Positions 51,639 through 60,201 of a stretch of 64,000 bases of DNA are shown piece by piece. Position numbers and translations under genes: made by a program. Numbering within the stretch: position 1 is the first letter of the stretch; every line of letters begins with the position of its first letter. This DNA comes from Bryobacterales bacterium (GTDB lineage Bacteria > Acidobacteriota > Terriglobia > Bryobacterales > Bryobacteraceae), in assembly GCA_016789785.1 (NCBI GenBank), contig JAEUQE010000013.1, positions 1 to 64,000 of the forward strand, written 5' to 3'. Under the pieces are notes generated by a model. The model was not told where the DNA came from and did not search any database. It was given only the letters and a program-made list of their open reading frames with translations.

Positions 51639-52037
51639 TTGGAGTTTTCGCACGTCTACGATTACTCTGGCGAGGATGAGAGCGTTATCCTGCCGGTCGT
51701 TCTTCGATCGGGCCCCAAACAGGTGCGCGTGGCCGCCAGCGTCGACACGGGAGCGTCATTTTGCTTGTTCGGAACGGAGATCGCCGAAGCACTTGGCCTC
51801 GACCTGGAAGGGGGACTCCGCAAGCGGTTCCGAACCGCGAACAGCGGCTTCGATGCTTTCGGTCACGAAGTGGAACTCAGCATCTTCGGCGTTGCGACAA
51901 CCTCCGCCGTCTACTTCTTTGCCGATCCGATGATCGAAAAGAACGTCCTTGGACGAATCGGCTGGCTCGATCGAGTTCGTTTGGGTTTGGTCCACCATGA
52001 CAGCAAGGCGTACCTGGCTCAATACGACCAAAGTTGA
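51639..52037 (+). CDS. Retropepsin-like aspartic protease
   Basis: 132 residues. VRVAASVDTGASFCLFGTEIAEAL carries the Asp-Thr-Gly active-site triplet (SVDTGAS near residue 38) of single-domain retropepsin-like proteases, which act as dimers. A second conserved stretch FFADPMIEKNVLGRIGWLDRVRL resembles the flap-following ALG-type element of this family. It starts with TTG 51639, the only start in frame after the upstream gene, and ends in a TTGA overlap with the damaged hicB frame. Substrate unknown. Confidence 0.8.
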   Translation: MEFSHVYDYSGEDESVILPVVLRSGPKQVRVAASVDTGASFCLFGTEIAEALGLDLEGGLRKRFRTANSGFDAFGHEVELSIFGVATTSAVYFFADPMIEKNVLGRIGWLDRVRLGLVHHDSKAYLAQYDQS

Positions 52038-52450
52038 TTTCCTTCACTCGCCTTTGTGCCCGGCAACGAATAGGCCTCGACGACTGGAATCAATTCGATG
52101 TGGTAATTGAGCGGGATGAAGAAGCGATGTACGTGGCTTCGGTGCCCCAACTGCCGGGCTGCCACACCGACGCGGCGTCGCTGGATGAACCGATGTTGCA
52201 GGTCCACGAGGCAATCGAGCTATATCTCGAGGTGCAAGGCCGTGAGCCAACCCCACTGGAATTCATCGGCATCCAGCGGGTGACAGCCTTCTGTGTTTGG
52301 AAGAGAGTATCTTGGCTTCAGCACGAATACTCCCCTCGCCGCGCTACTCGGCGCGCAACGCCACCACAGGATCCACCGCCGCTGCGCGGCGCGCAGGCCA
52401 AATCGCCGCCGCTGCCGCGACACCCAGAATCGTCAACACACACAGCGTGA
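52034..52450 (+). pseudogene. Damaged hicB-like gene (repeat copy)
   Basis: Positions 52091-52286 match the hicB-like gene at 56428-56623 at all but about 15 of 196 positions. In this copy, the ATG and first codons are gone (the sequence reads CTGGAATCAATTCG), and after GTGACAG the natural stop is lost; the frame runs on into the antisense of the ADOP gene. An in-frame TTG at 52034 overlaps the retropepsin stop and could drive translation of a chimeric product. I treat it as a decayed duplicate rather than an intact antitoxin. Confidence 0.7.
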
Positions 52451-55025
52451 GCGTCAGAGGATCAAATGCCGAAACACCATACAACAGACTCTTCGCATAT
52501 CCCACCACGCCCACCAAACCCAACACCCCAGCCGCCAACCCACTCCCAACCAACCGCATCGCGTCGCTCAACACCATGCGGATCACAACACCGCGCTCGG
52601 CTCCCAGCGCGAGACGCACCCCCATCTCACCCGTCCGCCTCGCGACGCTGGTCGACAGCATGGCATAAAGACCAATCGCACACAGGAAAAGCGACAACCC
52701 TCCAAACACGTTGCAGAGCGTGGTTACCGCACGCTCGCTTCCGAGCGCCGCATCCATCTGCTCTCGCAGCGTGGCGAACAGCACCAGCGGTGTCACCGGC
52801 GATAACTCCTCCAGCGCTTCGCGATAGGCCGCCATCGCCTGCGCCTTGTTCGGCGCGTTGATGAGAAACACGAGGTTCCATGCCTTCGGCAATGTGCTGG
52901 TACCGATCGGGTAGTAGACCGTCGCCTGCGGCGGCTCGCGCAACTGGGCAAACTTCGCTGACCCCGCAACACCCACCACACGGCAGCGAAGCGTTTGTGG
53001 GAATTGCTTCTCATCGGCCGTGGTGACAAACCCGCCGATCGCCGGACCGCCGCCGGGAAACAGCTTCTGCGCCGCCGCCTCGTTGATCACACAGATGTCG
53101 TCCCTCCGCTCTCCGCGCAGGAATTCGCGGCCCGCCACCAGCTTGATCCCCATCGTCCGGAAGTAGCCGGGACCCACGTTGTTGTAGGTCAACGTCTGGC
53201 GCGAATTTCCGCCACCGGTCTCAAAGATCGCCGACGCCTGATAACCCGTCATCGGCGTGTACCAGGTGAACGACGCGGCCTCGATCCGCCGAGTCCGTTC
53301 CATCCGTTCCGTCATCCGGTCGTACAAGTCGAGCTTGGCCTCGCCCGTCACCCGCAACAGGTGGAACGGCGCCGTCTGGATCGTGACGCGGTCGAGCGCA
53401 AAGCCCGGATCCTCCGTGCGCAACCGCTGCAAGCTCTGGGACAGCAGTGCGGCCAGAGTCACCAACACCAGGGAAAGCGCTACCTGCACGGGGACAAAGA
53501 AACGCCCGATGATGCCGCCACGTCCGAAGGACGTTCGCGAGCGCAGCACATCGCCCGCCGTCGTCGACCCCGCCCGCCAAGCCGGATAGAGGCCCGCTGT
53601 CAGCGCCGCGACGATGGCCAGCGCCGAGGTCACCCCAAACACCGTCGCATCGGGCTGCAGCGCCAAGCCGTAACCTGACATTGGGCTGCGAAAAAATCCC
53701 GCCAGCCAATCCACGCCATACCAGGCAGCCCAGCCTCCGCACGCCGCGCCGGCCAGCGCAATCGTCAGGCTTTCCGTCAGGTATTGCCGGATCAGACGCG
53801 CCCGCCCCGCGCCAATCGCCGTCCGAATCGAGAACTCCCGCTGGCGTTGTTCCACCCGCACCAACATCAGACCACTCACGTTCACACAACAGAGCAGCAG
53901 CACAATACCCGTCAGCCCCTGCATCAGGGCCAGTGGCGACGCGTAGGCGTTGCTCTCGAACGTCGGCAACCCCGTGCGTGCGGACTCCACCAAAATCCGG
54001 GTACCCGGTACCGCCGGTCTCCGCTCTCGCGAGGAGAAGAACTCCCGGAACCAGGATTCCTGCTGTGCGCCCATCTCGGCGCTTGCCTGCTCCAGTTTGA
54101 CGCCGGGCTTCAGCCGTCCGACGGCGGAGATGTATAGGTACGATCCCGGAGTGTTCAGGACGTCGCGGCCCACTTGCACGTTGAAGAAATGCGCGGGCAG
54201 ATAAGCCGCCGGACGGTTCCCGGCCCACAAACCGGTGAACTCTCGCGGCGCTACTCCCACCACTGTCACCGGCTCTCCATACACCTGCATCGAGCGGCCA
54301 ATCACTGCCGGATCGGCGCCGAACCGGTCGCGCCAGAAGCTGTGCGCCAGGACCATCGCCCACCCGCCATGCCCGCCGCCCGGCCGGTCGTCGCTTTCCT
54401 CGATCAACCGTCCGGCGTACGCCCGCAGTCCCAGCAACCGAAAGCCATTGCCGGTCACCAATCCCGCTTGCTCTTGACGAAGCGCGCCCTCCGCGTCCTT
54501 GATCGCCACGTTGCTCGTCGCCCAACCGCTGACGTCCTCGAGGGAAGAGCTTTCGCGAGCAAGCACGCGAAGCATCGGGTAAGGAAGTCCCAGCCGGCTC
54601 GATGGCTGGTCGGGCATGCTCACGCTGATGCGTGCGAGTCGCTCCGGCGCAGCTACGGGCAGACCGCGCAGAATCAGGCCGTAAAGAAGGGTGAACACCA
54701 AGGTGTTCGCGCCGATGCCCAGCGCGAGCGTAAGAACGGTCGCGATTGCGAATACAGGATGCCGGCGTAAGCTGCGCAGCCCAAGTCGCGTATCGCGCCA
54801 GACATTCTCCCATGCCACCAGCCACGACTCGTCGCGCACCCGTTCTCGAACAGCCGGTTGCGTCCCGAGCTTTAGGCCCGCCTGACGCCGCGCTTCCCCA
54901 TCCGGGAGTCCGCGCGCACGGTATTCCTCCTCGAGTTGCATCCGGTGCTCGTCCAGCTCTTCGGTCAGCCCTTCGTCAGGCCGCCGCCGCATGCGTAACC
55001 ATTTCGCTAGCGTTTCACGGTCCAT
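52344..55025 (-). CDS. ADOP-type ABC permease with N-terminal permease prefix domain
   Basis: 893 residues. Residues about 14-75 form the prefix domain (LTEELDEHRMQLEEEYRARG; GEARRQAGLKLG). Then comes LGIGANTLVFTLLYGLILRGLP and two MacB-plus-FtsX halves: FtsX helices near 350-480 and 770-885, periplasmic domains between. As with other acidobacterial orphan permeases, no ATPase is encoded next door. ATG 55025 overlaps the upstream gene by 19 nt. The divergent PadR gene 580 bp away probably controls it. A 534-codon shadow frame on the same strand is not real. Confidence 0.9.
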   Translation of the reverse strand: MDRETLAKWLRMRRRPDEGLTEELDEHRMQLEEEYRARGLPDGEARRQAGLKLGTQPAVRERVRDESWLVAWENVWRDTRLGLRSLRRHPVFAIATVLTLALGIGANTLVFTLLYGLILRGLPVAAPERLARISVSMPDQPSSRLGLPYPMLRVLARESSSLEDVSGWATSNVAIKDAEGALRQEQAGLVTGNGFRLLGLRAYAGRLIEESDDRPGGGHGGWAMVLAHSFWRDRFGADPAVIGRSMQVYGEPVTVVGVAPREFTGLWAGNRPAAYLPAHFFNVQVGRDVLNTPGSYLYISAVGRLKPGVKLEQASAEMGAQQESWFREFFSSRERRPAVPGTRILVESARTGLPTFESNAYASPLALMQGLTGIVLLLCCVNVSGLMLVRVEQRQREFSIRTAIGAGRARLIRQYLTESLTIALAGAACGGWAAWYGVDWLAGFFRSPMSGYGLALQPDATVFGVTSALAIVAALTAGLYPAWRAGSTTAGDVLRSRTSFGRGGIIGRFFVPVQVALSLVLVTLAALLSQSLQRLRTEDPGFALDRVTIQTAPFHLLRVTGEAKLDLYDRMTERMERTRRIEAASFTWYTPMTGYQASAIFETGGGNSRQTLTYNNVGPGYFRTMGIKLVAGREFLRGERRDDICVINEAAAQKLFPGGGPAIGGFVTTADEKQFPQTLRCRVVGVAGSAKFAQLREPPQATVYYPIGTSTLPKAWNLVFLINAPNKAQAMAAYREALEELSPVTPLVLFATLREQMDAALGSERAVTTLCNVFGGLSLFLCAIGLYAMLSTSVARRTGEMGVRLALGAERGVVIRMVLSDAMRLVGSGLAAGVLGLVGVVGYAKSLLYGVSAFDPLTLTLCVLTILGVAAAAAIWPARRAAAVDPVVALRAE

Positions 55026-55552
55026 GCTTCTCCTCCCGGCATCAGGTCGAGTAGCCGGATGCCTGCGTGCGCCTGCTTCCAAAACATCACGGCGAACGGC
55101 ACGCGTTGATCGTCGATGAATAGATCTTGCCGGTAGACACACCACTGCCCGGCGGGGCCGTCAAATGCGTGGATACTGCTTCCGCTGCCCTGCGCCAGCG
55201 CGATGGAACGTTCGAACTCGCCCTTGGCAAGCCCGGGCTCGCTCTCGTCGAGCAGTTTCAACCGTTCGCGAAGCCGCTGCGTGGCCGGCTGTACGGAGAA
55301 CCGCACAATCGCCAGCGCGCCGCGAAAGGAAGTCGCGCACGCCTCGCTGCCCGAGGGTAGGCACAGGCGCCGCAGCTCATGAGCGCTGGACGCCCATAGG
55401 TGATTGCCTGCGAAACGGTCATGCCATTCCAGGCGCGCGCCAACGCGCCACCCGCTGGAGACGAACACGTAGCTCTCGGATCGCTTGCCCTGGCTGGCTG
55501 CCGCCGCTCCGAGGAACGCCCGCCGTCCGAATGTCAACTCTGCCGTCTGCAT
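55007..55552 (-). CDS. Uncharacterised Tat-like exported or membrane-associated protein between PadR and ADOP
   Basis: 181 residues. GRRAFLGAAAAS near the start resembles a twin-arginine signal. The rest is mixed alpha/beta with ESYVFVSSGWRVGARLEWHD and WCVYRQDLFIDDQRVPF; no family known to me. The frame continues upstream to 55909 on paper, but ATG 55552 coincides with the signal and faces the divergent PadR promoter. Its end overlaps the ADOP start, so the two are cotranscribed; it may be a periplasmic partner of the permease. Confidence 0.55.
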   Translation of the reverse strand: MQTAELTFGRRAFLGAAAASQGKRSESYVFVSSGWRVGARLEWHDRFAGNHLWASSAHELRRLCLPSGSEACATSFRGALAIVRFSVQPATQRLRERLKLLDESEPGLAKGEFERSIALAQGSGSSIHAFDGPAGQWCVYRQDLFIDDQRVPFAVMFWKQAHAGIRLLDLMPGGEAWTVKR

Positions 55553-55606
55553 AGTAGTTGATCTACCTATGGACAATCTACCATAACTCTTGCTACGGTG
55601 GAGGCA
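55553..55606. promoter_or_regulatory. Divergent control region of the second PadR-ADOP cassette
   Basis: The 54 nt between the two divergent ATGs hold a palindrome GTAG-TTGAT-CTAC (55554-55566) and a direct repeat ATCTACC (55561-55567 and 55577-55583). These are plausible PadR binding sites that could control both directions at once. GGTGGAGG before the PadR ATG is a good ribosome site. Confidence 0.5.
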
Positions 55607-55948
55607 ATGGCCAAAAAGATCACCGGCAAACTCGATCTGTTGCAAGGCACGCTCGACATGATGGTGCTCCGCACGCTCGTGGTTGGCCCGGCCAACGGCT
55701 ACGAGATTGCTCGCGCAATTGAACGGGAATCGGAGGAAGTTCTCGCCGTCGACCATGGCTCGCTCTATCCCGCGCTGCGGCGCCTCGAACGTGACGGCTT
55801 CGTGTCTGCCAAATGGCAGGTCTCTTCGACGAACCGGCAAGCGCGCTACTACAAGCTGACACCCTCTGGCCGGCAACGCCTCAACGCGGAGCGTTCCAAG
55901 TGGGAGCAATTGGCTGCGGCTGTGAATCGCGTGATGCGGCCGGCCTGA
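55607..55948 (+). CDS. PadR family transcriptional regulator
   Basis: 113 residues, PadR winged helix. GTLDMMVLRTLVVGPANGYEIARAIERES and VDHGSLYPALRRLERDGFV (written in part: LRTLVVGPANGYEI; HGSLYPALRRLERDG) match the family signature. C-terminal helix SKWEQLAAAVNRVM dimerises it. It diverges from the 181-residue gene and ADOP permease, its likely targets. ATG 55607 follows GGTGGAGG; an ATG three codons earlier is also open. Confidence 0.92.
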   Translation: MAKKITGKLDLLQGTLDMMVLRTLVVGPANGYEIARAIERESEEVLAVDHGSLYPALRRLERDGFVSAKWQVSSTNRQARYYKLTPSGRQRLNAERSKWEQLAAAVNRVMRPA

Positions 55949-56418
55949 CTGGCCAAATTGAGTTGCAAAAGATCCGATGGACCGATCGTGCCCTAACGCC
56001 CCATCCCTTTCAGCGATTTCGCCAGTTGGAACGATGGAAGATCATCGTGGGTTCAGGCTTTGCGCCAAGCACACCGTTTCATTGAAGCGGTCTCGCATAG
56101 GATGAACGCCTGAGGCGCAGGTAGCGCACGCGCCCACTCGTGTCGTGTCGGCTCTCACGCCGGCACCCCGGACTGCGCCGAGTTGTGATTTGGGGGCGCG
56201 AGACTCCCACAAGGAATACGCGACTGAACTCCCGAAACGCTAAGCATCGCGCTTGCAAGAGCCGGCACACCACACACACCTGCAAGCGGTTGTGGTGACA
56301 AGAGGTAGCGCGCTTCCGCGTGCCGCGCCAGCAGTCGCACCGGCACTCTGAAGCGCGGATTGCGCCATTGACCCTGAAAAGCACTCGAAGCGGCTGCGGG
56401 CGGAGTAGAATCAAGGAA
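55949..56418. other. Intergenic region between PadR and hicB copy
   Basis: 470 nt with only short frames lacking domains. It ends with TAGAAT (56405-56410), 8 nt before the hicB ATG, a possible leaderless -10. No repeat ends or target-site duplication could be found by eye. Confidence 0.4.
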
Positions 56419-56634
56419 ATGGCACGTCAATTCGATGTGGTGATTGAGAGGGATGAAGAAGGGATGTATGTGGCTTCTGTGCCCCAACTGCCGGGCTGCC
56501 ACACCGACGCGGCGTCGCTGGATGAACTGATGTTGGAGATCCGCGAGGCGATCGAGCTATATCTCGAGGTGCAAGGCCAGGAGCCAACCCCATTGGAGTT
56601 CATCGGCATCCAGCGAGTGACAGTCGCTGCATGA
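56419..56634 (+). CDS. HicB-type antitoxin-like protein
   Basis: 71 residues. QFDVVIERDEEGMYVASVPQL, GCHTDAASLDELMLEIREAI and LEVQGQEPTPLEFIGIQRV are the compact HicB fold. No HicA gene follows within 300 bp, so it seems an orphan. It is the intact copy of the damaged gene at 52034-52450 (about 92% identical over 196 nt). ATG 56419 has a -10-like TAGAAT 8 nt upstream. Confidence 0.85.
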   Translation: MARQFDVVIERDEEGMYVASVPQLPGCHTDAASLDELMLEIREAIELYLEVQGQEPTPLEFIGIQRVTVAA

Positions 56635-56848
56635 GCACCCTTCCGCGCCCCACCGGAAAGGAACTCGTCCGCGCACTATAACGCGCAGGTTTCATTGCCG
56701 AGCGGACACGAGGAAGCCACTGCTTCCTCCGGCATTCAGATGGTCGCGCAACGGTCGTTCCCCTTCGTACCCGTACTCTCGGCTTGGGGTTGTTGAGAAA
56801 GATACTGGCCGACTGCTCCATCGAGCCCGGGCAATTACAGGCGCTGCT
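56635..56848. other. Intergenic region
   Basis: 214 nt. Frames on the minus strand (YGYEGERPLRDHLNAGG) are open, but I recognise no domain. Probably debris of toxin-antitoxin genes. Confidence 0.3.
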
Positions 56849-56941
56849 CTAACTGCCAGGGAACTCCACCAGATAGCCACCGCCTTCTTCCTTCGAGAGC
56901 GGGCGTACAGTGAACGGATAGGCGTCAGGATTGTGCTTCAT
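56849..56941 (-). pseudogene. Truncated hicB-like remnant
   Basis: ATG at 56941 (minus strand) encodes HNPDAYPFTVRPLSKEEGGG and then YLVEFPGS before a stop at 56849. Intact members of this HicB subfamily read on as LVEFPDLPGC and a 100-residue body. Here only the first 30 residues remain. A purine stretch TGTTGCCGGAG lies upstream of the ATG. Confidence 0.6.
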
Positions 56942-56954
56942 CTCCGGCAACAAT

Positions 56955-57791
56955 TCACCCCTGCGGCCGCGTCATCCATAAGAACATCTGCAAGAAGCAG
57001 AATCCCGTGATCGCCAGGCTCACACCAGCCAGCACCTTCCACACCTTCTCCCGCGGATGCATCGGGTCACGCTGCTCCTGCGCAACGAACGCGATCGCGA
57101 ATCCCGCAACCAGACCGCCAATGTGCGCGGCGTTGTCCACACGCAGCCCCGGCAGCAATCCAAACAACAGACCATAGATGGCCCATCGAATGTAAAGCCC
57201 GCGAATCGCCGATCCCATCGAAGTATTGCTGCGCACCCCGAGAGCGATCATCGCCCCAATCAAGCCGAACACGCCAGCCGATGCGCCCACACTCAACGCC
57301 TCCGGATTCCACATCGTGCTCGCCAGGAATCCAAAGATCGTCGCAACGAAATAAAACACCAGCAGCCGTGCCGACCCGTAGATCTCCTCCACCTGCGCGC
57401 CAAGATCAAACAGCACCCAGCTATTCATCAGAATGTGCAGCAGACCACCATGGAGAAAGCCCGCCGTCACCAGCCGCCACCATTGGCCCGCCAGCACATA
57501 GCGCCCCAGCTTCGCGCCGAAATCGAACAGCGTGTAGCCATCAATGTCATAAAGCGCACCGTCCTTGCCCTTCTGCATGCTCACGATCATCGTGGCCACG
57601 AAAAGAGCGGTGTTCACCAGCAGAATCATGATGGTGGTGAAACGGGCGTGCGGGATCAGACCTCCGGCAATGTCGCGCGGACTGCGCACATCAATCGAGC
57701 GGGGCCCGAGAGGTGCTTCGCAGTACTGGCAAACTTTGTCGGAAGCTTCAACGAATGCCCGGCAGTTCGGGCACATGCGGCGGTTACTCAC
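56955..57791 (-). CDS. Rhomboid family intramembrane serine protease with zinc ribbon
   Basis: 278 residues. Four cysteines (Cys7, Cys10, Cys21, Cys24) in CPNC and CQYC form a zinc ribbon. Then come six membrane helices with HGGLLHILMNSW, the nucleophile in GASAGVFG (Ser171) and the catalytic His223 in NAAHIGG. It cleaves membrane proteins within the bilayer. The last helix ends about residue 270. ATG 57791 is near the ribbon. Substrate unknown. Confidence 0.92.
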   Translation of the reverse strand: MSNRRMCPNCRAFVEASDKVCQYCEAPLGPRSIDVRSPRDIAGGLIPHARFTTIMILLVNTALFVATMIVSMQKGKDGALYDIDGYTLFDFGAKLGRYVLAGQWWRLVTAGFLHGGLLHILMNSWVLFDLGAQVEEIYGSARLLVFYFVATIFGFLASTMWNPEALSVGASAGVFGLIGAMIALGVRSNTSMGSAIRGLYIRWAIYGLLFGLLPGLRVDNAAHIGGLVAGFAIAFVAQEQRDPMHPREKVWKVLAGVSLAITGFCFLQMFLWMTRPQG

Positions 57792-57802
57792 TACTTGCTA
57801 TT

Positions 57803-59065
57803 CTATCGCGACCCATCCCTCCGGTCTTGAGTCCACGTATTTCCAAATCCCGGACGCACCGTCCGGAAGATCCACGCCGTCGCCAGCAGATGCAAAAAGC
57901 CCATCATCCAAAACACGGCGTTGTAGCCGAACGCATCCACCACGCGGCCCACCACAGGCGTCGACAGTGCGCCACCCAGTCCGCTGCCAAGACCAACCAC
58001 ACCTGCCGCTCGGCCCACCATCGACGTTGGAAACACATCGTTGGTCATCGTCATCAGATTGGTCTTCCATGCCATGTGTAGAAACGTCACCAGACAAATG
58101 ACCGCCATCGCCGCCGTCGAAGGCAGATACGCGACGAGAATGCCCAGCGGCATCAACAGCGCCACCGGGATCATGGTCAGCTTGCGCGCCCTGATCACCG
58201 GAGTGCCGCGCCGGATCAGGTAGCCCGACAGCCAGCCCCCCGCAATCGATCCGATATCGGCGCTCAGATATGGCATCCACGCGAACATCCCGATCTGCAC
58301 CAGCGAGAAGTGACGCACTTCCTGCAAATACTTCGGCAACCAGAACAGATAGAACCACCACACCGGATCCGCAAGCACGCGCGAAAGCAGTAGACCCCAG
58401 GTGGAGGGCTCGCGGAGCAGATCCCGGTACGACATCGTAACCGTGGCCTTCGTAACGCGGCCTTCTTCGATGTAGTTGCGCTCGCCTTCGGAGATCCAGG
58501 GATGATCCTTCGGCAGCCGGTAGATCAGAAGCCATGCGCCCAACCACACGAATCCGAATGCACCCGTCAGCACGAAGGCGAAACGCCAGCCCGCGGTCAA
58601 CGTAATCCACGCAATCAACGGCGGCGCGACAATCGCACCCGTTGCGGCCGCTGCGTTCACCAGACCATTCGCAAGCGCACGCTCCTTCGCCGGGAACCAC
58701 TCCGAGATCGCCTTCTCCGCCGCCATGAAGTTGCCCGACTCGCCCATGCCCAGCAGGAAGCGGAATGCGCCGAGGCTCCACGGTCCCGTCGCGAAGGCAT
58801 GCAGCGCGTTCGCGAGCGACCACCACGCCATGAAGATCGACAAACTCATGCGTGTGCCAAGCCGGTCCACCATCCAGCCGGATACGATGTACATCGCCGT
58901 ATAGGGCACCAGAAACGCCGTGAGGATGTTGGCGTATTCCGTGTTCGTGATGCCAAGTTCGCTGGTCACCTTCGCGGCGATCACCGAAAGCGTCTGGCGA
59001 TCGATGTAGTTGATCACCGTCGCCACAAACAGCAGTGCCGCGATCCACCAACGGATGCGTGTCAC
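57803..59065 (-). CDS. MFS transporter of the sugar-acid (ACS/GudP/ExuT) type
   Basis: 420 residues, twelve helices. INYIDRQTLSVIAAKV in helix 1, GWMVDRLGTRMSLSIF (motif A) and GMGESGNFMAAEKAISEWFP are characteristic of anion:cation symporters that import hexuronates, glucarate or galactonate with protons. GTG 59065 overlaps the upstream stop in GTGA; the extended frame is non-conserved. It is the last gene of a catabolic operon with a GntR regulator, a dehydratase and an aldolase-like enzyme. Confidence 0.88.
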   Translation of the reverse strand: MTRIRWWIAALLFVATVINYIDRQTLSVIAAKVTSELGITNTEYANILTAFLVPYTAMYIVSGWMVDRLGTRMSLSIFMAWWSLANALHAFATGPWSLGAFRFLLGMGESGNFMAAEKAISEWFPAKERALANGLVNAAAATGAIVAPPLIAWITLTAGWRFAFVLTGAFGFVWLGAWLLIYRLPKDHPWISEGERNYIEEGRVTKATVTMSYRDLLREPSTWGLLLSRVLADPVWWFYLFWLPKYLQEVRHFSLVQIGMFAWMPYLSADIGSIAGGWLSGYLIRRGTPVIRARKLTMIPVALLMPLGILVAYLPSTAAMAVICLVTFLHMAWKTNLMTMTNDVFPTSMVGRAAGVVGLGSGLGGALSTPVVGRVVDAFGYNAVFWMMGFLHLLATAWIFRTVRPGFGNTWTQDRRDGSR

Positions 59066-60201
59066 GGCAGCAGATCCTCGTTCAACTCCACGCCGAGACC
59101 AGGCGCATCGGGAATCCGGTAGGCGGCCTGTTCCATGACGATGGGCTCGCGAAGAAAACGGTTGGCCACCGTCAGAACCTGCGGGTTGTACTCGACCAGC
59201 GCGCACTGCGGCACAGCCGAAGCAAAATGCAGCGCCGCGGCTACCTGCGGGCCCATCGCAATGCTGACGTGCGGCACCACCGGCACTTGCGCCATCGCCG
59301 CCATCCGCAGACCCTCAGTGATTCCGCAACGCCCGAGATCTGGCTGTAGAACGCCTACACCCTTCTCGCGAACAAAAGGCGCGATTTCGTAGCGCGTGCG
59401 ATAGCTCTCCCCAATCGCAACCGGAGTGTCGACCGCAGCGGCAAGCTGCCCATGGGCTCTGGCATCTTCCGGAGGCATCGGCGCTTCGAACCACAACGCG
59501 TTGCGCGCGTCCAACTCGGCCCCGAATCGCTGTGCGCTCGCGGAATCAAACCGCCAAAGCGCATCCACGGCGATGCGGCATCCGCGCGGCATCGCGTCCA
59601 TCGAAGTCAGGAACTCGCTCTCCTCCGGTGTATCGAAGAACAGCTTGAATTTGTCGAACCCTTCATCGCGATAGCGTGCCGCGGCTTCTGCGCGCGACAA
59701 TGCAGGCAGACCGCTCACATACGCGGGCATCGTGGTGCGATCGCCGCCGAGCAGAGCAAACACCGGCCGCCGCGCGATCTTCCCTGCCAGATCCCACAAC
59801 GCAAGATCCACTCCACTGATCGCATCCAGCATGAAGCCGCCCGTTTGTCCACGCACGCGCATCGTCGCGTACATGCGATCCCACAAGGTTTCGATTTCAG
59901 CGATGCTGCCATCGAACTCCGCATCTTCGATCGCGGGCTTCAACAACAGCCGCACAATCTCGCAGGCGACCTCCGGTGCCAGCGGCGCCTGCGCTTCGCC
60001 CCATCCATAGAGCCCATTGTCCAGCGTCACACGGACCAGTGCCGTTTCGAAGTTCGTCGAATAGAGGCACGGGAATACCGAGGACCAGCGATAGTCACCG
60101 CTCGCTCCGGCGAGTTTGGTGGGCGATCCCGCGGTTCCCGTCGCCGACGCCATGTCGCGCGGCAGACGCACCGGCCATGCCTCCACCTTGCGGATCTTCA
60201 T
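59062..60201 (-). CDS. Enolase-superfamily (mandelate racemase type) sugar-acid dehydratase-like enzyme
   Basis: 379 residues. The capping domain (about 1-120) is followed by the barrel. KFKLFF supplies the K-x-K base near residue 187, AVDALWRF the first metal Asp, WFEAPMPPED the second acidic ligand and AIGESYRTR the third; QPDLGRCG and VVPHVSIAMG give the Asp-His pair on the other face. This residue set is typical of acid-sugar dehydratases of the mandelate racemase subgroup. The exact substrate is not clear. ATG 60201 overlaps the upstream gene (ATGA). Confidence 0.9.
   Translation of the reverse strand: MKIRKVEAWPVRLPRDMASATGTAGSPTKLAGASGDYRWSSVFPCLYSTNFETALVRVTLDNGLYGWGEAQAPLAPEVACEIVRLLLKPAIEDAEFDGSIAEIETLWDRMYATMRVRGQTGGFMLDAISGVDLALWDLAGKIARRPVFALLGGDRTTMPAYVSGLPALSRAEAAARYRDEGFDKFKLFFDTPEESEFLTSMDAMPRGCRIAVDALWRFDSASAQRFGAELDARNALWFEAPMPPEDARAHGQLAAAVDTPVAIGESYRTRYEIAPFVREKGVGVLQPDLGRCGITEGLRMAAMAQVPVVPHVSIAMGPQVAAALHFASAVPQCALVEYNPQVLTVANRFLREPIVMEQAAYRIPDAPGLGVELNEDLLP

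Noticed and set aside
53221..54825. 534-codon open frame on the minus strand, other phase of the ADOP gene
   Set aside because: Shadow of the real ADOP frame; Arg/Gly/Ala-rich with no family similarity.
57798..59051. 417-codon open frame overlapping the MFS gene
   Set aside because: Same strand, other phase; the real frame has twelve hydrophobic helices and family motifs, this one has neither.
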